A model generated the notes under the pieces. The model was not told where the DNA came from, did not search any database, and worked only from the letters and a program-made list of their open reading frames with translations. This document shows positions 1 through 9,580 of a stretch of 64,000 nucleotides of DNA, in pieces; the first letter of the stretch is position 1; every line of letters starts with the position of its first letter. A program made the translations under genes and the position numbers. Origin of the DNA: Sporocytophaga myxococcoides (lineage in GTDB: Bacteria; Bacteroidota; Bacteroidia; Cytophagales; Cytophagaceae); the NCBI RefSeq assembly GCF_000775915.1, contig NZ_BBLT01000002.1, positions 372,001-436,000 on the forward strand, read 5' to 3'.

Positions 1-188
1 TTCGCCATAGCTTCAGCTCTTGTTTCAAAGGTGATATAATAGAGAAGTTTCCAAGGTCCTTTGTTCCTAGTATATAAGGATCCTCCATTGTTATGACGGT
101 TCAGTCGTGCCAGTAAGTTATCGGTTTGGCCAATGTAAAGTTTTCCCGAAGTCTCAGACTCCAGGATGTAGGTGTAGTAAATTTTCAT
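1..188 (-). CDS. GIY-YIG endonuclease-domain protein (3' part cut by window edge)
   Basis: The reverse strand from an ATG at 188 encodes 62 residues that run off the left edge. The N-terminus has the GIY-YIG layout of the small UvrC/URI-type proteins: 'YYTYILES', then 'GKLYIGQT', 'LARLNRHN' and a 'YTRNKGPWKLLYY' stretch. Complete members are usually about 80-100 residues and consist of the nuclease fold alone. Their cellular role is mostly unknown. The catalytic Glu expected further downstream lies outside the window. It precedes a series of tRNA-like repeats on the same strand. Family assignment is secure from the motifs; function is not. Confidence 0.8.
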   Translation of the reverse strand, partial: MKIYYTYILESETSGKLYIGQTDNLLARLNRHNNGGSLYTRNKGPWKLLYYITFETRAEAMA

Positions 189-251
189 AGCTGGATAAAA
201 AATAATCTGAAATAAAAAAAGCGACTTAAATTTAGTCGCTTTAATTATAAG

Positions 252-321
252 GGTGGCCAATGGGACTCGAACCCACGACCCTCCCGACCAAGGTCGGGAT
301 GATCTAACCTTCCTGAACTAT
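252..321 (-). pseudogene. Decayed tRNA-His-like copy 1
   Basis: On the reverse strand the 3' acceptor strand, T arm and D arm match the intact tRNA-His at 694-768; the first 33 bases of the plus-strand reading are identical. The anticodon arm is replaced by a CCCGACC-TT-GGTCGGG palindrome and the 5' acceptor strand is lost (AACTATA instead of GGTGGCC), so no acceptor stem can form. If folded as a tRNA the loop would read TTG with C at position 33 instead of the invariant U. Not expected to be functional. Confidence 0.75.
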
Positions 322-397
322 TATAGTTCTAATAGATCGATCTTAAAGCGATAGAAATAAAAAAGCGACTTAAAATTTAGTCGCTTTACTATTTTTG

Positions 398-469
398 GGT
401 GGCCAATGGGACTCGAACCCACGAACCCTCCCCGACCAAGGTCGGGATGATCTAACCTTCCTGAACTAT
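398..469 (-). pseudogene. Decayed tRNA-His-like copy 2
   Basis: Second unit of the same tandem series. It carries two extra bases in the variable/anticodon region compared with copies 1 and 3 (acgaaccctcccc against acgaccctccc). It keeps the T arm and 3' acceptor but has the substituted anticodon arm and lacks a pairing 5' acceptor strand. Same interpretation as copy 1. Confidence 0.75.
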
Positions 470-546
470 TATAGTTCTAATAGATCGATCTTAAAGCGAT
501 AGAAATAAAAAAAGCGACTTAAAATTTAGTCGCTTTACTATTTTTG

Positions 547-616
547 GGTGGCCAATGGGACTCGAACCCACGACCCTCCCGACCAAGGTCGGGATGATCT
601 AACCTTCCTGAACTAT
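547..616 (-). pseudogene. Decayed tRNA-His-like copy 3
   Basis: Third unit of the tandem series, sequence-matched to copy 1 across the tRNA-like part. It lies directly downstream (in minus-strand transcription) of the real tRNA-His. It has the same palindromic anticodon-arm replacement and the same missing 5' acceptor half. Confidence 0.75.
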
Positions 617-693
617 TATAGTTCTAATAGATCGATCTTAAAGCGATAGAAATAAAAAAAGCGACTTAAAATTTAGTCGCTTTACTTTTTTTG

Positions 694-768
694 GGTGGCC
701 AATGGGACTCGAACCCACGACCCTCAGAACCACAATCTGATGTTCTAACCAACTGAACTATGGCCACC
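694..768 (-). tRNA. tRNA-His (GTG)
   Basis: The reverse strand folds as a standard cloverleaf. The acceptor begins GGTGGCCA with the extra G-1 typical of histidine tRNA opposite C73. The D arm is AGTTCAGTTGGTTAGAAC, the anticodon stem TCAGA/TCTGA has loop TTGTGGT (anticodon GTG), and the T arm contains GGTTCGAGTCC. The 3' CCA is not encoded. A terminator-like hairpin follows at about 658-683. Confidence 0.93.
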
Positions 769-836
769 GTTTTACTTTAGGTGTGCAAAGATATAAGAAC
801 GAATTTTAATTTACAAGAAAATATTTGTTAAAATTA

Positions 837-2174
837 TTATCTGTTGAAAGATAGGCGTTTGCCATAATTGCTTTCGTCAAATTTTCCATCTTCATACACT
901 AAATTGCCACTTACAAAGGTATGGGTAACTTTAGAATGGAAATTCACTCCCTCAAAAGGAGACCAGCCACACTGGTATAGAATATTGTTTTTAGCTACCT
1001 CATAAGAAGCTCCCAGATCCACTAAAACCAGATCAGCCCAATAACCTTCCCTGATATATCCTCTCTTTTCAATCTGGAAACAAATTGCAGGATTGTGAGA
1101 CATCTTTTCTACTATTTTCTCCAGGCTGATTTTACCTTGTTTGTAGAACTCCAGCATGGCATTAAGGCTATGCTGAACCAAAGGTCCTCCTGAAGGCGCT
1201 TTCCAATAGTTCTGACTCTTCTCTTCCATTGTATGAGGAGCATGATCAGTAGCAATGATGTCAAGATGATCATCAAGCATCGCTTTGAAAAGAGCTTCTT
1301 TATGTCTTTTTTCCTTTACCGCAGGATTCCATTTTATCCTGGTTCCAAGTCTGTCATAATCTCCGCTGTCAAACCACAAGTGATGGACACAGACTTCGGC
1401 AGTAATTCTTTTTTCACTTAAGGGTTTTGAATTATCAAAAAGGCTGATCTCTTCTTCTGTAGAAATGTGAAGGATGTGCAGCCTTGAATTAAATTTTTTT
1501 GCCAAAGCTACAGCCATTGAAGAAGATTTGTAACAGGCTTCTTCATTCCTTATGATAGGGTGAATGGATGAAGCAGGGTTTTCTCCGTATTTTTCTTTTG
1601 CAAGAGCAGTGTTCCTCTGGATTGTTTGCTCATCTTCACAATGCGTCGCAATGAGCATTCCTGCGTTTTTAAATATTTCTTCAAGTGTCTTCTCATTGTC
1701 AACCAGCATGTTGCCTGTAGAAGAACCCATAAATACTTTTAACCCACAGACATTTTTAGGATCAGTTTTTAAAGCTTCCTGTAAATTGTCATTTGAAACA
1801 CCCATAAAAAAAGAATAATTGGCTAAGGATGTTTGTGAAGCTCTTGTATATTTTTCGGCTAACAGCTCCTGTGTCAGTGTATTGGGAACAGTATTGGGCA
1901 TTTCCATGAAAGAGGTTATGCCGCCGGCAACAGCTGCTTTAGCTTCAGAATAAATAGTTGCCTTATGTGTTAAACCTGGTTCTCTGAAGTGCACCTGGTC
2001 ATCTATAACGCCGGGAATCAGATACTTTCCTTTCGCATCGATTATTTTATCGGCCGGTTTGGAAGAGAGGTTATGGCCAATTTCTGCAATAAATCCATTC
2101 TCTATAAAAATATCACCTGAAGAGATACGCCCTTCATTTACTATATTTGCATTAAGGATAAGTATTTTTTTCAT
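837..2174 (-). CDS. pyrC: Dihydroorotase-type amidohydrolase
   Basis: A 445-residue amidohydrolase of the dihydroorotase (third step of pyrimidine synthesis) / allantoinase group, cytosolic and metal dependent. Visible motifs: 'PGVIDDQVHFREPG' (54-67), 'FMEMPNT' (89-95), the usual carboxylated-lysine region 'GLKVFMGSSTGN', 'THCEDE', 'LHILHIST' and 'IATDHAPHT'. Length fits the family. The first His of the usual metal-binding HxH pair is Gln60 here ('DQVH'). Bacteroidota homologues commonly show this from memory, so it may be lineage-typical rather than inactivating. It is transcribed divergently from the helicase gene across 71 bp. Allantoinase or hydantoinase activity cannot be excluded by sequence alone, but the REPG motif favours dihydroorotase. 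Confidence 0.87.
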   Translation of the reverse strand: MKKILILNANIVNEGRISSGDIFIENGFIAEIGHNLSSKPADKIIDAKGKYLIPGVIDDQVHFREPGLTHKATIYSEAKAAVAGGITSFMEMPNTVPNTLTQELLAEKYTRASQTSLANYSFFMGVSNDNLQEALKTDPKNVCGLKVFMGSSTGNMLVDNEKTLEEIFKNAGMLIATHCEDEQTIQRNTALAKEKYGENPASSIHPIIRNEEACYKSSSMAVALAKKFNSRLHILHISTEEEISLFDNSKPLSEKRITAEVCVHHLWFDSGDYDRLGTRIKWNPAVKEKRHKEALFKAMLDDHLDIIATDHAPHTMEEKSQNYWKAPSGGPLVQHSLNAMLEFYKQGKISLEKIVEKMSHNPAICFQIEKRGYIREGYWADLVLVDLGASYEVAKNNILYQCGWSPFEGVNFHSKVTHTFVSGNLVYEDGKFDESNYGKRLSFNR

Positions 2175-2245
2175 TCTTGAAAATATTTGTCACAAGATAC
2201 AACCTGCTTCATCTTGGGGCAACAATAATATTGCTATAATAGATC

Positions 2246-3634
2246 ATGTCCAATTTATTTGAAAATTTAAAGCTTAATAAGCAACTAATTAACGCCATTG
2301 AAGATGCTGGTTATGAGAAACCAACTGAAATTCAGGAGAAGGCCATTCCACAAATTATGGCAGGGCATGATATTCTAGGTATCGCTCAGACCGGTACCGG
2401 CAAAACAGCTGCATACCTGTTGCCATTACTGATGAAAATAAAATATGCTCAGGGAATGAATCCTAAGGCATTGATCCTTGCCCCGACCAGAGAGCTGGGA
2501 ATTCAGATAAATGAAGAAATTAAAAAGCTGGCGAAATATACTGATATCAGAACTGTAGCTGTCTTTGGGGGAATTGGTCCTAAGCAGCAAATTGAAGAAA
2601 TCAGGAAAGGCGTAGATGTAATAGTCGGCACACCTGGAAGGTTTATGGACCTCTACAGGGCAAAAGAATTGGTTGTAAAAGAAATCAAGACACTCGTCCT
2701 GGATGAAGCGGACAAGATGATGGATATGGGTTTTATGCCACAAATAAGGCAAATCCTTGAAGTGGTACCGACGAAACGCCAAAACTTACTGTTCTCCGCA
2801 ACTATGCCCTCTAAGGTTGAGACATTGACAGAAGAATTCCTCGAATATCCTATGAAAATAGAAGTAGCTCCTCAGGCTACTACTGTTGAAGCAATAGAAC
2901 AGGAACTATATAAAGTTCCCAACTTTAAAACCAAAATAAATCTTCTTGGACATTTATTAAGAAATCAGGAATTAACCAGAGTCATCATTTTTGTGAAGAC
3001 AAAAGAAACAGCTGAGAATGTTTTCAAATTCATAGAAAGAAAGATCTATTCTGAAGTCAGAGTTATTCATGCAAATAAAGGACAGAACACCCGTATCAAT
3101 TCAATAGAAGCGTTTAAGGAAGGTAATGTAAGGATACTTGTGGGGACTGATGTCGCTGCAAGGGGAATAGATGTTTCCAAAGTTAGCCATGTAATCAATT
3201 TTGATGTGCCACTCATCTATGAAGATTATGTACATAGAGTAGGAAGGACTGGAAGGGCAAGTGAAAGTGGCGTGGCAATTACTTTTGCATTGCCAAATGA
3301 AACGTATCACATAGAGCAGATTGAAAAGCTGATACGTAAAAGTATTTCTGTCAAAGAAATTCCTGAGAAAGTAATTATAGAAGATACTCCATTTGAAGAA
3401 AAACAGGGAATGGATCGGGAATTGGATGACCTTAAAAAGAGACTCAATCCTGAGTTTAAAGGAGCATTCCATGAGAAAAAACATCCAAGGAAAGATTTGC
3501 CAGGAAGAAAGGATTCTGGTAAAAAAGGAACAGGGCAGAAAGGGAGAAAAGATGCTCAGGCAAAATCTGCAGGAGCCAAAGCCAAAGCCGGACTTAAAGG
3601 TAAGTCTGCACCAAAAGGGAAGTTTAAAAAATGA
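2246..3634 (+). CDS. DEAD-box ATP-dependent RNA helicase
   Basis: A 462-residue superfamily 2 RNA helicase that uses ATP to unwind or remodel RNA (ribosome assembly, cold adaptation or mRNA decay in relatives). Motifs in order: Q motif 'FENLKLNKQLINAIEDAGY' with 'PTEIQ', motif I 'AQTGTGKT' (48-55), 'PTREL' (80-84), 'TPGR' (129-132), DEAD (153-156), SAT (184-186), 'ARGID' and 'HRVGRTGRA'. The last ~70 residues are a Lys/Gly-rich low-complexity tail ('GRKDSGKKGTGQKGRKD'), a typical RNA-binding extension of RhlE-like proteins. The RhlE-type subgroup is most likely, but the symbol cannot be fixed from this window. Confidence 0.93.
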   Translation: MSNLFENLKLNKQLINAIEDAGYEKPTEIQEKAIPQIMAGHDILGIAQTGTGKTAAYLLPLLMKIKYAQGMNPKALILAPTRELGIQINEEIKKLAKYTDIRTVAVFGGIGPKQQIEEIRKGVDVIVGTPGRFMDLYRAKELVVKEIKTLVLDEADKMMDMGFMPQIRQILEVVPTKRQNLLFSATMPSKVETLTEEFLEYPMKIEVAPQATTVEAIEQELYKVPNFKTKINLLGHLLRNQELTRVIIFVKTKETAENVFKFIERKIYSEVRVIHANKGQNTRINSIEAFKEGNVRILVGTDVAARGIDVSKVSHVINFDVPLIYEDYVHRVGRTGRASESGVAITFALPNETYHIEQIEKLIRKSISVKEIPEKVIIEDTPFEEKQGMDRELDDLKKRLNPEFKGAFHEKKHPRKDLPGRKDSGKKGTGQKGRKDAQAKSAGAKAKAGLKGKSAPKGKFKK

Positions 3635-3730
3635 CTTTTACTTTGACTAATTGAATTTTACAATAATCGAAATTTTGTTTTTATTAATCTAAAAAGATAG
3701 CGTTATAACATCTAATTGCTTATTTTAGTA

Positions 3731-4795
3731 TTATAGTTTTTTGGTTGAATAATTATTAACAACTTTCCATAGCTGGTTGAAAGATCTTGGGGTTGAGTCG
3801 GGGAGCCCTCCTCGCTTGCCCCAAGTTTTCTTTACAAGGTATCCTAAAAGCAGCTTTTTAAATTTTCCACCTATTTTATTGCCGATATTGGTTTTGAGCA
3901 TCGCAAATCTGAAGAGCTTTGTCAGCATATGTTTCTTTTTGGACTCTGCAGCAAAGACATCTTTCCTTTTCATGATTAATAAGGTTTGAAGGTCAATTTT
4001 AACTGGACAAGCAAGAGTACAATTACCGCAAAGGGTACAGGAATAAACTGGATGTTGAATTACATTATCAGGAGTTATAATAGAATTGACAGGAAACTGG
4101 ATTAGTTGATCCGTATGGTTTACAGGACAAACAGAAACACATTGCATACAATCTATGCAAGAAACAAGCTGTCTTTTTAGTGGATCCGGAAGGAGGTCAG
4201 TCTTGCCACCGTCGATCAGAATTACAATAAGTCTATGTGCTGGTGATAATGGGCCAGACAGCATCTGGAACTCCAGAGGCTTTTCTGGTGAAGAAAAAAA
4301 ATCAAGGAAAAGGGGTAGGTCTTTTCCTGAAGGAATCACTTTGTTTATGTCCGCTACAAGTATAGTTACCTGACCTGCCGCAAAGAAGTTCAAAGCTTCG
4401 CCGGTTATAATTGCATTGCCGGATTCGGCTATTAAAAATCCGGCTTCAGAAATACTCAATACCCGTTTTTCTTCAGTTACCGGATTCTTTTTGCTGATTA
4501 TTTCAAGACCAAGATTTTCCAGTTTGCCCGATAAACTCTGAGGAAGCTTTAATGCTGCTTTAGCAGAAATGTTAAACTTTTTAAGAGAAAATTTTTCAGC
4601 AAGCCTTATGATTTCATTCTGGACATCATTATAAGTACCACACCAGATCACATGCCCACCTTTTTTTGAAAAATTCGTCTCGAAATCTTTGAGGTGTTTT
4701 TCAAGATTCGAAACCGTAATCTCTCTAATATAAGACGCTCTTTTCCTGGCAAGGGAAGGATTGCTGAAGTTCTCCAGATATGCAGGTTTGGTCAT
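3731..4795 (-). CDS. LUD-domain protein with two [4Fe-4S] motifs (LutB-like)
   Basis: A 354-residue protein combining a LUD domain (about 40-200) with a ferredoxin-type region carrying Cys213-x2-216-x2-219-x3-223 and Cys253-x2-256-x2-259-x3-263. This is the layout of LutB, an iron-sulfur subunit of the LutABC lactate-utilisation complex, but it is shorter than a typical LutB (~470 residues). No LutA or LutC lies next to it. A redox role with organic acids is inferred from the family. Its start lies 3 bases after the stop of the upstream M28 peptidase gene, so the two probably share a transcript. Confidence 0.8.
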   Translation of the reverse strand: MTKPAYLENFSNPSLARKRASYIREITVSNLEKHLKDFETNFSKKGGHVIWCGTYNDVQNEIIRLAEKFSLKKFNISAKAALKLPQSLSGKLENLGLEIISKKNPVTEEKRVLSISEAGFLIAESGNAIITGEALNFFAAGQVTILVADINKVIPSGKDLPLFLDFFSSPEKPLEFQMLSGPLSPAHRLIVILIDGGKTDLLPDPLKRQLVSCIDCMQCVSVCPVNHTDQLIQFPVNSIITPDNVIQHPVYSCTLCGNCTLACPVKIDLQTLLIMKRKDVFAAESKKKHMLTKLFRFAMLKTNIGNKIGGKFKKLLLGYLVKKTWGKRGGLPDSTPRSFNQLWKVVNNYSTKKL

Positions 4796-4798
4796 TGA

Positions 4799-6364
4799 TT
4801 ATTTCTTCCCTCCGTCAACTTTAATCGTTTCCTCTCTGTTGGCAAGTTCCCATGCCGTAGCAAAAATCAATTTTGTTATCTTGGCAGCTTTGTCAAATAG
4901 AATTTTATCTACTGTGTCTGTAGGTTGGTGATAATCTTTATGTACTCCGCTAAAATAAAATATAACAGGAATGTTGTTTTTTGCAAAGTTATAGTGGTCG
5001 GATCTGTAGTAAAACCTGTTAGGGTCATCAAATCTGTTAAACTTATAATCCAGTTCTAACTGAACTCCGTTTTTATTGGCATTTTCATTAATTGTATGAA
5101 GGTCTGTAGAAAGCCGGTCACTGCCAATGATATAGACATAGTTTTCATTATTGGCATGGTCTTCATCCAATCTTCCGATCATGTCTACATTAAGGTTAGC
5201 AACAGTTTTGTTAAGAGGGAAAACAGGATGATCTGTGTAAAACTCTGATCCCATAAGGCCTTTCTCCTCAGCTGTTACAGGCATTATTAGTACACTCCTT
5301 CTCGGCCCTTGTCCGTTTTTCTTCGCAAGTGCAAAAGCCTCTGCTATCTCCAGAAGGGCAGCAGTTCCACTACCATCATCGTCTGCTCCATAATGAATTT
5401 TTCCATTTTCAATTCCCAGATGGTCATAATGAGCAGTAAGTATTACTACTTCATCTTTTTTGTCTGTTCCTTCTATTAAGCCAAGTACATTTTCAGTCTC
5501 TACTGCCGATTCAACCACATCTGCTTTATATGAAAGTTTTGCCGGCTTAAACGGAGATTTGTAATCATTACCTGCTTTTGCTATTTCTTCCTTCTGAGTC
5601 AAAAGTTTTTCCTCAGTTGTTTTGAGCATCTCTGCTGCAAGCTTGGTGCTGATAAACAAGGCACTTCCTCCTCTTAGTTTATGTGAAAAACTAAGGTATG
5701 GTTGAGCTATGTGACTTTTAAGTTGATTCAGTCTTGTTTCATAATCAGTAAAATTATTTCCTACTATAATGAAGACTTCCTGAGCGCCCAGTTTTCTTGC
5801 TTCGGATGCTTTTTTCCTCCAATCGTTGCCCCAGTCAGATGCTTTTGCTGTGCCTGTTACCAGAGATTTTCCGTCTTTTACCGGTTCCCCCATAAATATT
5901 ATGACAGCCTTTCCTTTTAAATCCTGATTTCTGTAGTCTGAATAATCTGCAGTATTAATTCCATATCCTCCGAAGACAACGGGAACTTTTATCTCCTTAG
6001 GAACTTTTATATCTCCGTAGGCATAGAAGTCTTTAAGAAAAACTTTCTTTTCCTTTCCGACTTTCAGATATACATCACCCCAGGATCTCTTTACCAGGAT
6101 AAACTTCTGAAAGTAAGATTTCTGTCCATCCGGAGTTGTTACAGGAGGTTGTAAACCAAGTTGTTGAAAGTGGTTTTTGATATATTCAGCAGCCTTCTTT
6201 TGACCTGCCATCCCGGTTTCTCTTCCTTCCAGGCTGTCAGAAGCCAGAATGTGAAGATGTCTGGAAAGGTCATTGGCTGTAATGGTTTTCTCATAGGTTG
6301 TAACCTGGGCAAAGGCCTGGTTCAACAAGGTAAAAAGACTGAAAATAATGAGTAATCTGTTCAT
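4799..6364 (-). CDS. Secreted M28-family metallopeptidase
   Basis: A 521-residue zinc aminopeptidase-type protein with a signal peptide (1-19, ending 'NQAFA'). A PA-like insert spans roughly 100-260 and the M28 catalytic domain follows. Visible metal-site elements are 'AHYDHLG' (His312, Asp314), 'DDDGSG' (328-333), 'EEKG' (366-369, catalytic Glu) and 'VDMIGR' (Asp394), plus a late 'SDHYNF' and an 'HKDYHQPTDT' motif supplying the last His. It probably trims peptides in the periplasm or outside the cell. It is the first gene of a two-gene unit with the LUD-domain protein. Confidence 0.9.
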   Translation of the reverse strand: MNRLLIIFSLFTLLNQAFAQVTTYEKTITANDLSRHLHILASDSLEGRETGMAGQKKAAEYIKNHFQQLGLQPPVTTPDGQKSYFQKFILVKRSWGDVYLKVGKEKKVFLKDFYAYGDIKVPKEIKVPVVFGGYGINTADYSDYRNQDLKGKAVIIFMGEPVKDGKSLVTGTAKASDWGNDWRKKASEARKLGAQEVFIIVGNNFTDYETRLNQLKSHIAQPYLSFSHKLRGGSALFISTKLAAEMLKTTEEKLLTQKEEIAKAGNDYKSPFKPAKLSYKADVVESAVETENVLGLIEGTDKKDEVVILTAHYDHLGIENGKIHYGADDDGSGTAALLEIAEAFALAKKNGQGPRRSVLIMPVTAEEKGLMGSEFYTDHPVFPLNKTVANLNVDMIGRLDEDHANNENYVYIIGSDRLSTDLHTINENANKNGVQLELDYKFNRFDDPNRFYYRSDHYNFAKNNIPVIFYFSGVHKDYHQPTDTVDKILFDKAAKITKLIFATAWELANREETIKVDGGKK

Positions 6365-6553
6365 GCAGTAAATTTAATTATAGGGCTCGCGTAAAAAAAG
6401 AAACTAATGAATATAATTGACAGAACTTAAAAAAGGTTCTTACAATCATTGAAATTATTTAATAATTGATAATCAGTAAGGAGTTGTGAATGACGCTCTG
6501 TAATAGTTATCCACAGCCTTTTCTTTTGCTTATTATCTCACTTTAAATTTAAG

Positions 6554-6561
6554 TACTTTTG
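6554..6561 (+). promoter_or_regulatory. Candidate Bacteroidota -7 box upstream of gcvP
   Basis: TACTTTTG matches the TAnnTTTG -7 consensus of Bacteroidota promoters and sits 33 bp before the gcvP ATG. A TTTG at 6525-6528 could be the -33 element, but the 25-bp spacer is longer than the usual ~19 bp, so only the -7 box is well supported. No glycine riboswitch fold was recognised in the 229-bp upstream gap. Confidence 0.45.
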
Positions 6562-6593
6562 TAAGATAGAAATGCATAATTGGAATCCTGTTT

Positions 6594-9491
6594 ATGAAAA
6601 TTAACCTTAACCAAAAATCAGGCTTTAACGAAAGACATATAGGACCTTCAAAAAATGATCAGAAGGAGATGCTGGATCTGATAGGTGTTAAAAATCTGGA
6701 TCAGTTGATCAACGAAACTATCCCTGAGTCTATTCGCCTTAAAAATGACCTTAACCTTCCTGAACCACTAACTGAATTTGAATTCCTTAAACACTTTGGT
6801 TCCCTGGCAAATGAAAATAAAATTTATAAATCATATATTGGTTTAGGTTATTATGCCTGTATTACACCTCCAGTTATTCTGAGGAATATCCTGGAAAATC
6901 CGGGGTGGTATACCGCTTATACTCCATATCAGGCAGAGATCGCGCAGGGAAGACTGGAAGCATTGATCAACTATCAGACAATGATTACCGATCTGACCGG
7001 AATGGAGCTTGCAAACGCTTCCCTTCTTGATGAAGGAACAGCAGCTGCAGAAGCTATGAACCTCATGCATTCCGGAAGAACAGGTTCGAAAAAGAATGCA
7101 AATACTTTTTTCGTTTCGGAAAATTGTTTCCCTCAAACCATAGATGTTCTTAAAACCAGAGCTACTCCTCTTGGCATAACGCTTAAGATAGGAGATATCA
7201 ATACACCAGAAGCTTTAAGCGCTGATATATTCGGTATATTGCTTCAATATCCTGATGCTAACGGTGAGGTTATTAATTATAAAAATCTTACTGATGCTGC
7301 GCATAAACAGGATATTATGGTTGGTGTGGCTGCAGATCTTCTGAGTCTTACACTCCTTACACCTCCGGGGGAATTTGGTGCTGACGTAGTCGTAGGCTCC
7401 ACTCAGAGATTTGGGGTACCTATGGGATACGGCGGTCCACATGCTGCATATTTTGCTACTAAAGAAGAATTCAAAAGAAGTATACCAGGAAGAGTAATCG
7501 GGGCTTCAGTAGATGCTCAAGGTAAGCATGCCTACCGTATGGCTTTGCAAACAAGAGAGCAACATATAAGAAGAGAAAAAGCAACTTCAAACATCTGTAC
7601 TGCTCAGGTGCTCCTTGCTGTAATAGCGGGCAGCTATGCTGTTTATCATGGGCCTCAAGGTTTAAGAAACATAGCGTTTAAGGTAGCAGGATTTACTAAG
7701 CTTCTGAATAATTCCATCACCGATTTAGGATTCAATCAATCAAACAAACTGTTTTTCGATACTCTGAAAATTGAAACAGGTAATTTGACTGATGCTGTAA
7801 AGAAGGCTGCAGAAGCAAAAGAAATCAACTTTCGTTATTCTGAAACCAGCACATTTATTACGCTTGATGAAACAGTAGACGTTGCAGCTCTTAAAGATAT
7901 TATCTCTGTATTCGCAGAAGTAAAAGGGAAAAAGGCTGAAGATATTTTATCAAAACTTTCTGTTGACGTTGATATTTCTTTCCCCGGATTGGAAAGAACG
8001 TCATCTTACCTTCAACATCCTGTCTTCAACTCTTACTATTCTGAGCACGAAATGCTGAGGTATCTGAAGAGATTAGAAAATAAAGACCTTTCATTAGTTC
8101 ATTCCATGATTTCATTGGGTTCATGTACTATGAAGCTGAATGCTACTGCGGAGATGATGCCCATAACCTGGGAAAAAATCGGTCAGATTCATCCATTTGT
8201 CCCAGCGGCTCAGGCTGAAGGGTATAGGAAGATCTTTACAAACCTTGAGAACTGGCTTTCTGAAATTACTGGTTTTGCAGGTGTTTCCTTACAGCCCAAT
8301 TCAGGAGCCCAGGGAGAATATGCAGGCTTGATGGTCGTGAGAGCTTATTATCAAAACAAAGGAGAAACGCACAGAAACGTTGCGCTTATTCCTAGTTCTG
8401 CTCATGGTACAAACCCAGCTACTGCTGTCATGGCCGGTATGAAGGTGGTAACGGTGAAATGTGATGATAAAGGAAATATTGATATTTCTGATTTAAGAAG
8501 TAAAGCAGAGCAATACAAAGACAATCTTTGTGTATTGATGGTAACATACCCTTCTACACATGGTGTTTTTGAAGAAGGTATCAAAGAGATTTGCCAGATT
8601 ATTCATGATGCAGGTGGCCAGGTTTATATGGATGGAGCAAATATGAATGCTCAGGTTGGTCTTACCAGTCCTGCCAGTATCGGGGCAGATGTATGTCATT
8701 TGAATCTGCATAAGACATTCTGTATACCGCACGGTGGTGGTGGTCCTGGTGTAGGTCCTATTGGAGTGGCAGCTCATCTGAAACCATTCCTTCCGGGAAA
8801 CCCTCTGGTAAAAACTGGTGGTGAAAAAGCTATTCATGCAGTTTCCGCAGCTCCTTGGGGAAGTGCAAGTATATTACCTATTTCTTATGCTTATATAGCA
8901 ATGATGGGAGCTGAGGGTTTAAAGAGCTCTACTCAGCATGCTATTCTGAATGCAAATTATATAAAGGCTAGATTGGAGAAATTCTATCCGATTCTATATA
9001 CAAACACCAAAGGTCGTTGTGCTCATGAATTTATTCTGGATTGCAGGGAGTTTAAGCACTCTGTTGGAGTTGAAGTAGAGGATATTGCAAAAAGACTGAT
9101 GGACTATGGTTTCCATGCTCCGACAGTTTCATTCCCTGTGCCAGGAACACTTATGATTGAACCTACAGAAAGTGAGTCTAAAGAAGAGCTAGACAGATTC
9201 TGTGAGGCAATGATTCAGATAAGAGAGGAAATCAGGGAAATAGAAAACGGAAAAGCTGATAAAGTCAACAATGTACTTAAGCATGCTCCTCATACAGCAG
9301 AGGTCATCATGGCTGATAATTGGACAAGGCCATATACAAGAGAGAAAGCAGCATTCCCGATTGAATGGATCAGACAGAGAAAGTTCTGGCCTTCTGTAAG
9401 CAGAATAGATAATGCTTATGGTGATAGAAATCTTGTTTGTACTTGCCTGCCGGTTGAAGACTATGCTTCACACGAAGAGGTGGTTCAATAG
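6594..9491 (+). CDS. gcvP: Glycine dehydrogenase (decarboxylating), P protein
   Basis: A 965-residue single-chain P protein of the glycine cleavage system. It decarboxylates glycine with PLP and passes the aminomethyl group to the lipoyl arm of the H protein. Both homologous halves are present: an N-terminal half with 'RHIGP' and '[14 protein letters not shown]', and a C-terminal half carrying the PLP lysine (Lys707) in '[16 protein letters not shown]'. Length is typical of fused GcvP. It is monocistronic: gcvT and gcvH are not adjacent, and a strong hairpin terminator follows. The lipoylation enzyme gene lipA lies about 7 kb away. Lipoyl attachment is what the H protein needs. Confidence 0.97.
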   Translation: MKINLNQKSGFNERHIGPSKNDQKEMLDLIGVKNLDQLINETIPESIRLKNDLNLPEPLTEFEFLKHFGSLANENKIYKSYIGLGYYACITPPVILRNILENPGWYTAYTPYQAEIAQGRLEALINYQTMITDLTGMELANASLLDEGTAAAEAMNLMHSGRTGSKKNANTFFVSENCFPQTIDVLKTRATPLGITLKIGDINTPEALSADIFGILLQYPDANGEVINYKNLTDAAHKQDIMVGVAADLLSLTLLTPPGEFGADVVVGSTQRFGVPMGYGGPHAAYFATKEEFKRSIPGRVIGASVDAQGKHAYRMALQTREQHIRREKATSNICTAQVLLAVIAGSYAVYHGPQGLRNIAFKVAGFTKLLNNSITDLGFNQSNKLFFDTLKIETGNLTDAVKKAAEAKEINFRYSETSTFITLDETVDVAALKDIISVFAEVKGKKAEDILSKLSVDVDISFPGLERTSSYLQHPVFNSYYSEHEMLRYLKRLENKDLSLVHSMISLGSCTMKLNATAEMMPITWEKIGQIHPFVPAAQAEGYRKIFTNLENWLSEITGFAGVSLQPNSGAQGEYAGLMVVRAYYQNKGETHRNVALIPSSAHGTNPATAVMAGMKVVTVKCDDKGNIDISDLRSKAEQYKDNLCVLMVTYPSTHGVFEEGIKEICQIIHDAGGQVYMDGANMNAQVGLTSPASIGADVCHLNLHKTFCIPHGGGGPGVGPIGVAAHLKPFLPGNPLVKTGGEKAIHAVSAAPWGSASILPISYAYIAMMGAEGLKSSTQHAILNANYIKARLEKFYPILYTNTKGRCAHEFILDCREFKHSVGVEVEDIAKRLMDYGFHAPTVSFPVPGTLMIEPTESESKEELDRFCEAMIQIREEIREIENGKADKVNNVLKHAPHTAEVIMADNWTRPYTREKAAFPIEWIRQRKFWPSVSRIDNAYGDRNLVCTCLPVEDYASHEEVVQ

Positions 9492-9530
9492 ATCAGTTTA
9501 GATCTTTCTTTAGAAAGGAATAGAGATAAT

Positions 9531-9563
9531 AAAGGGAGGTTGTCCATTGGATAACCTCCCTTT
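9531..9563. terminator. Bidirectional intrinsic terminator after gcvP
   Basis: Perfect 11-bp stem AAAGGGAGGTT / AACCTCCCTTT around an 11-nt loop, A-rich on one side and T-rich on the other. It lies between the convergent gcvP and the minus-strand gene ending at 9581, so it can serve both. Confidence 0.85.
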
Positions 9564-9580
9564 TAGTTTATTGACTAAAA

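Larger units (their letters stand above)
217..688. repeat. Tandem ~147-bp units: hairpin plus tRNA-like remnant
   Basis: Four tRNA 3' ends start at 251, 397, 546 and 693, spaced 146, 149 and 147 bp. Each is flanked by a hairpin with arms AAAGCGACT / AGTCGCTTT (near 218-243, 361-388, 508-535 and 658-683), which resembles an intrinsic terminator. Between tRNA remnant and hairpin lies a shared spacer containing 'aatagatcgatctt' and 'aagcgatagaaat'. The units were probably made by tandem duplication at the tRNA-His 3' end. Repeated integration at a tRNA attachment site is an alternative origin. Confidence 0.8.

Noticed and set aside
252-616. Three additional functional tRNA genes
   Set aside because: The 5' acceptor strand is missing and position 33 is not U, so no working tRNA can form.
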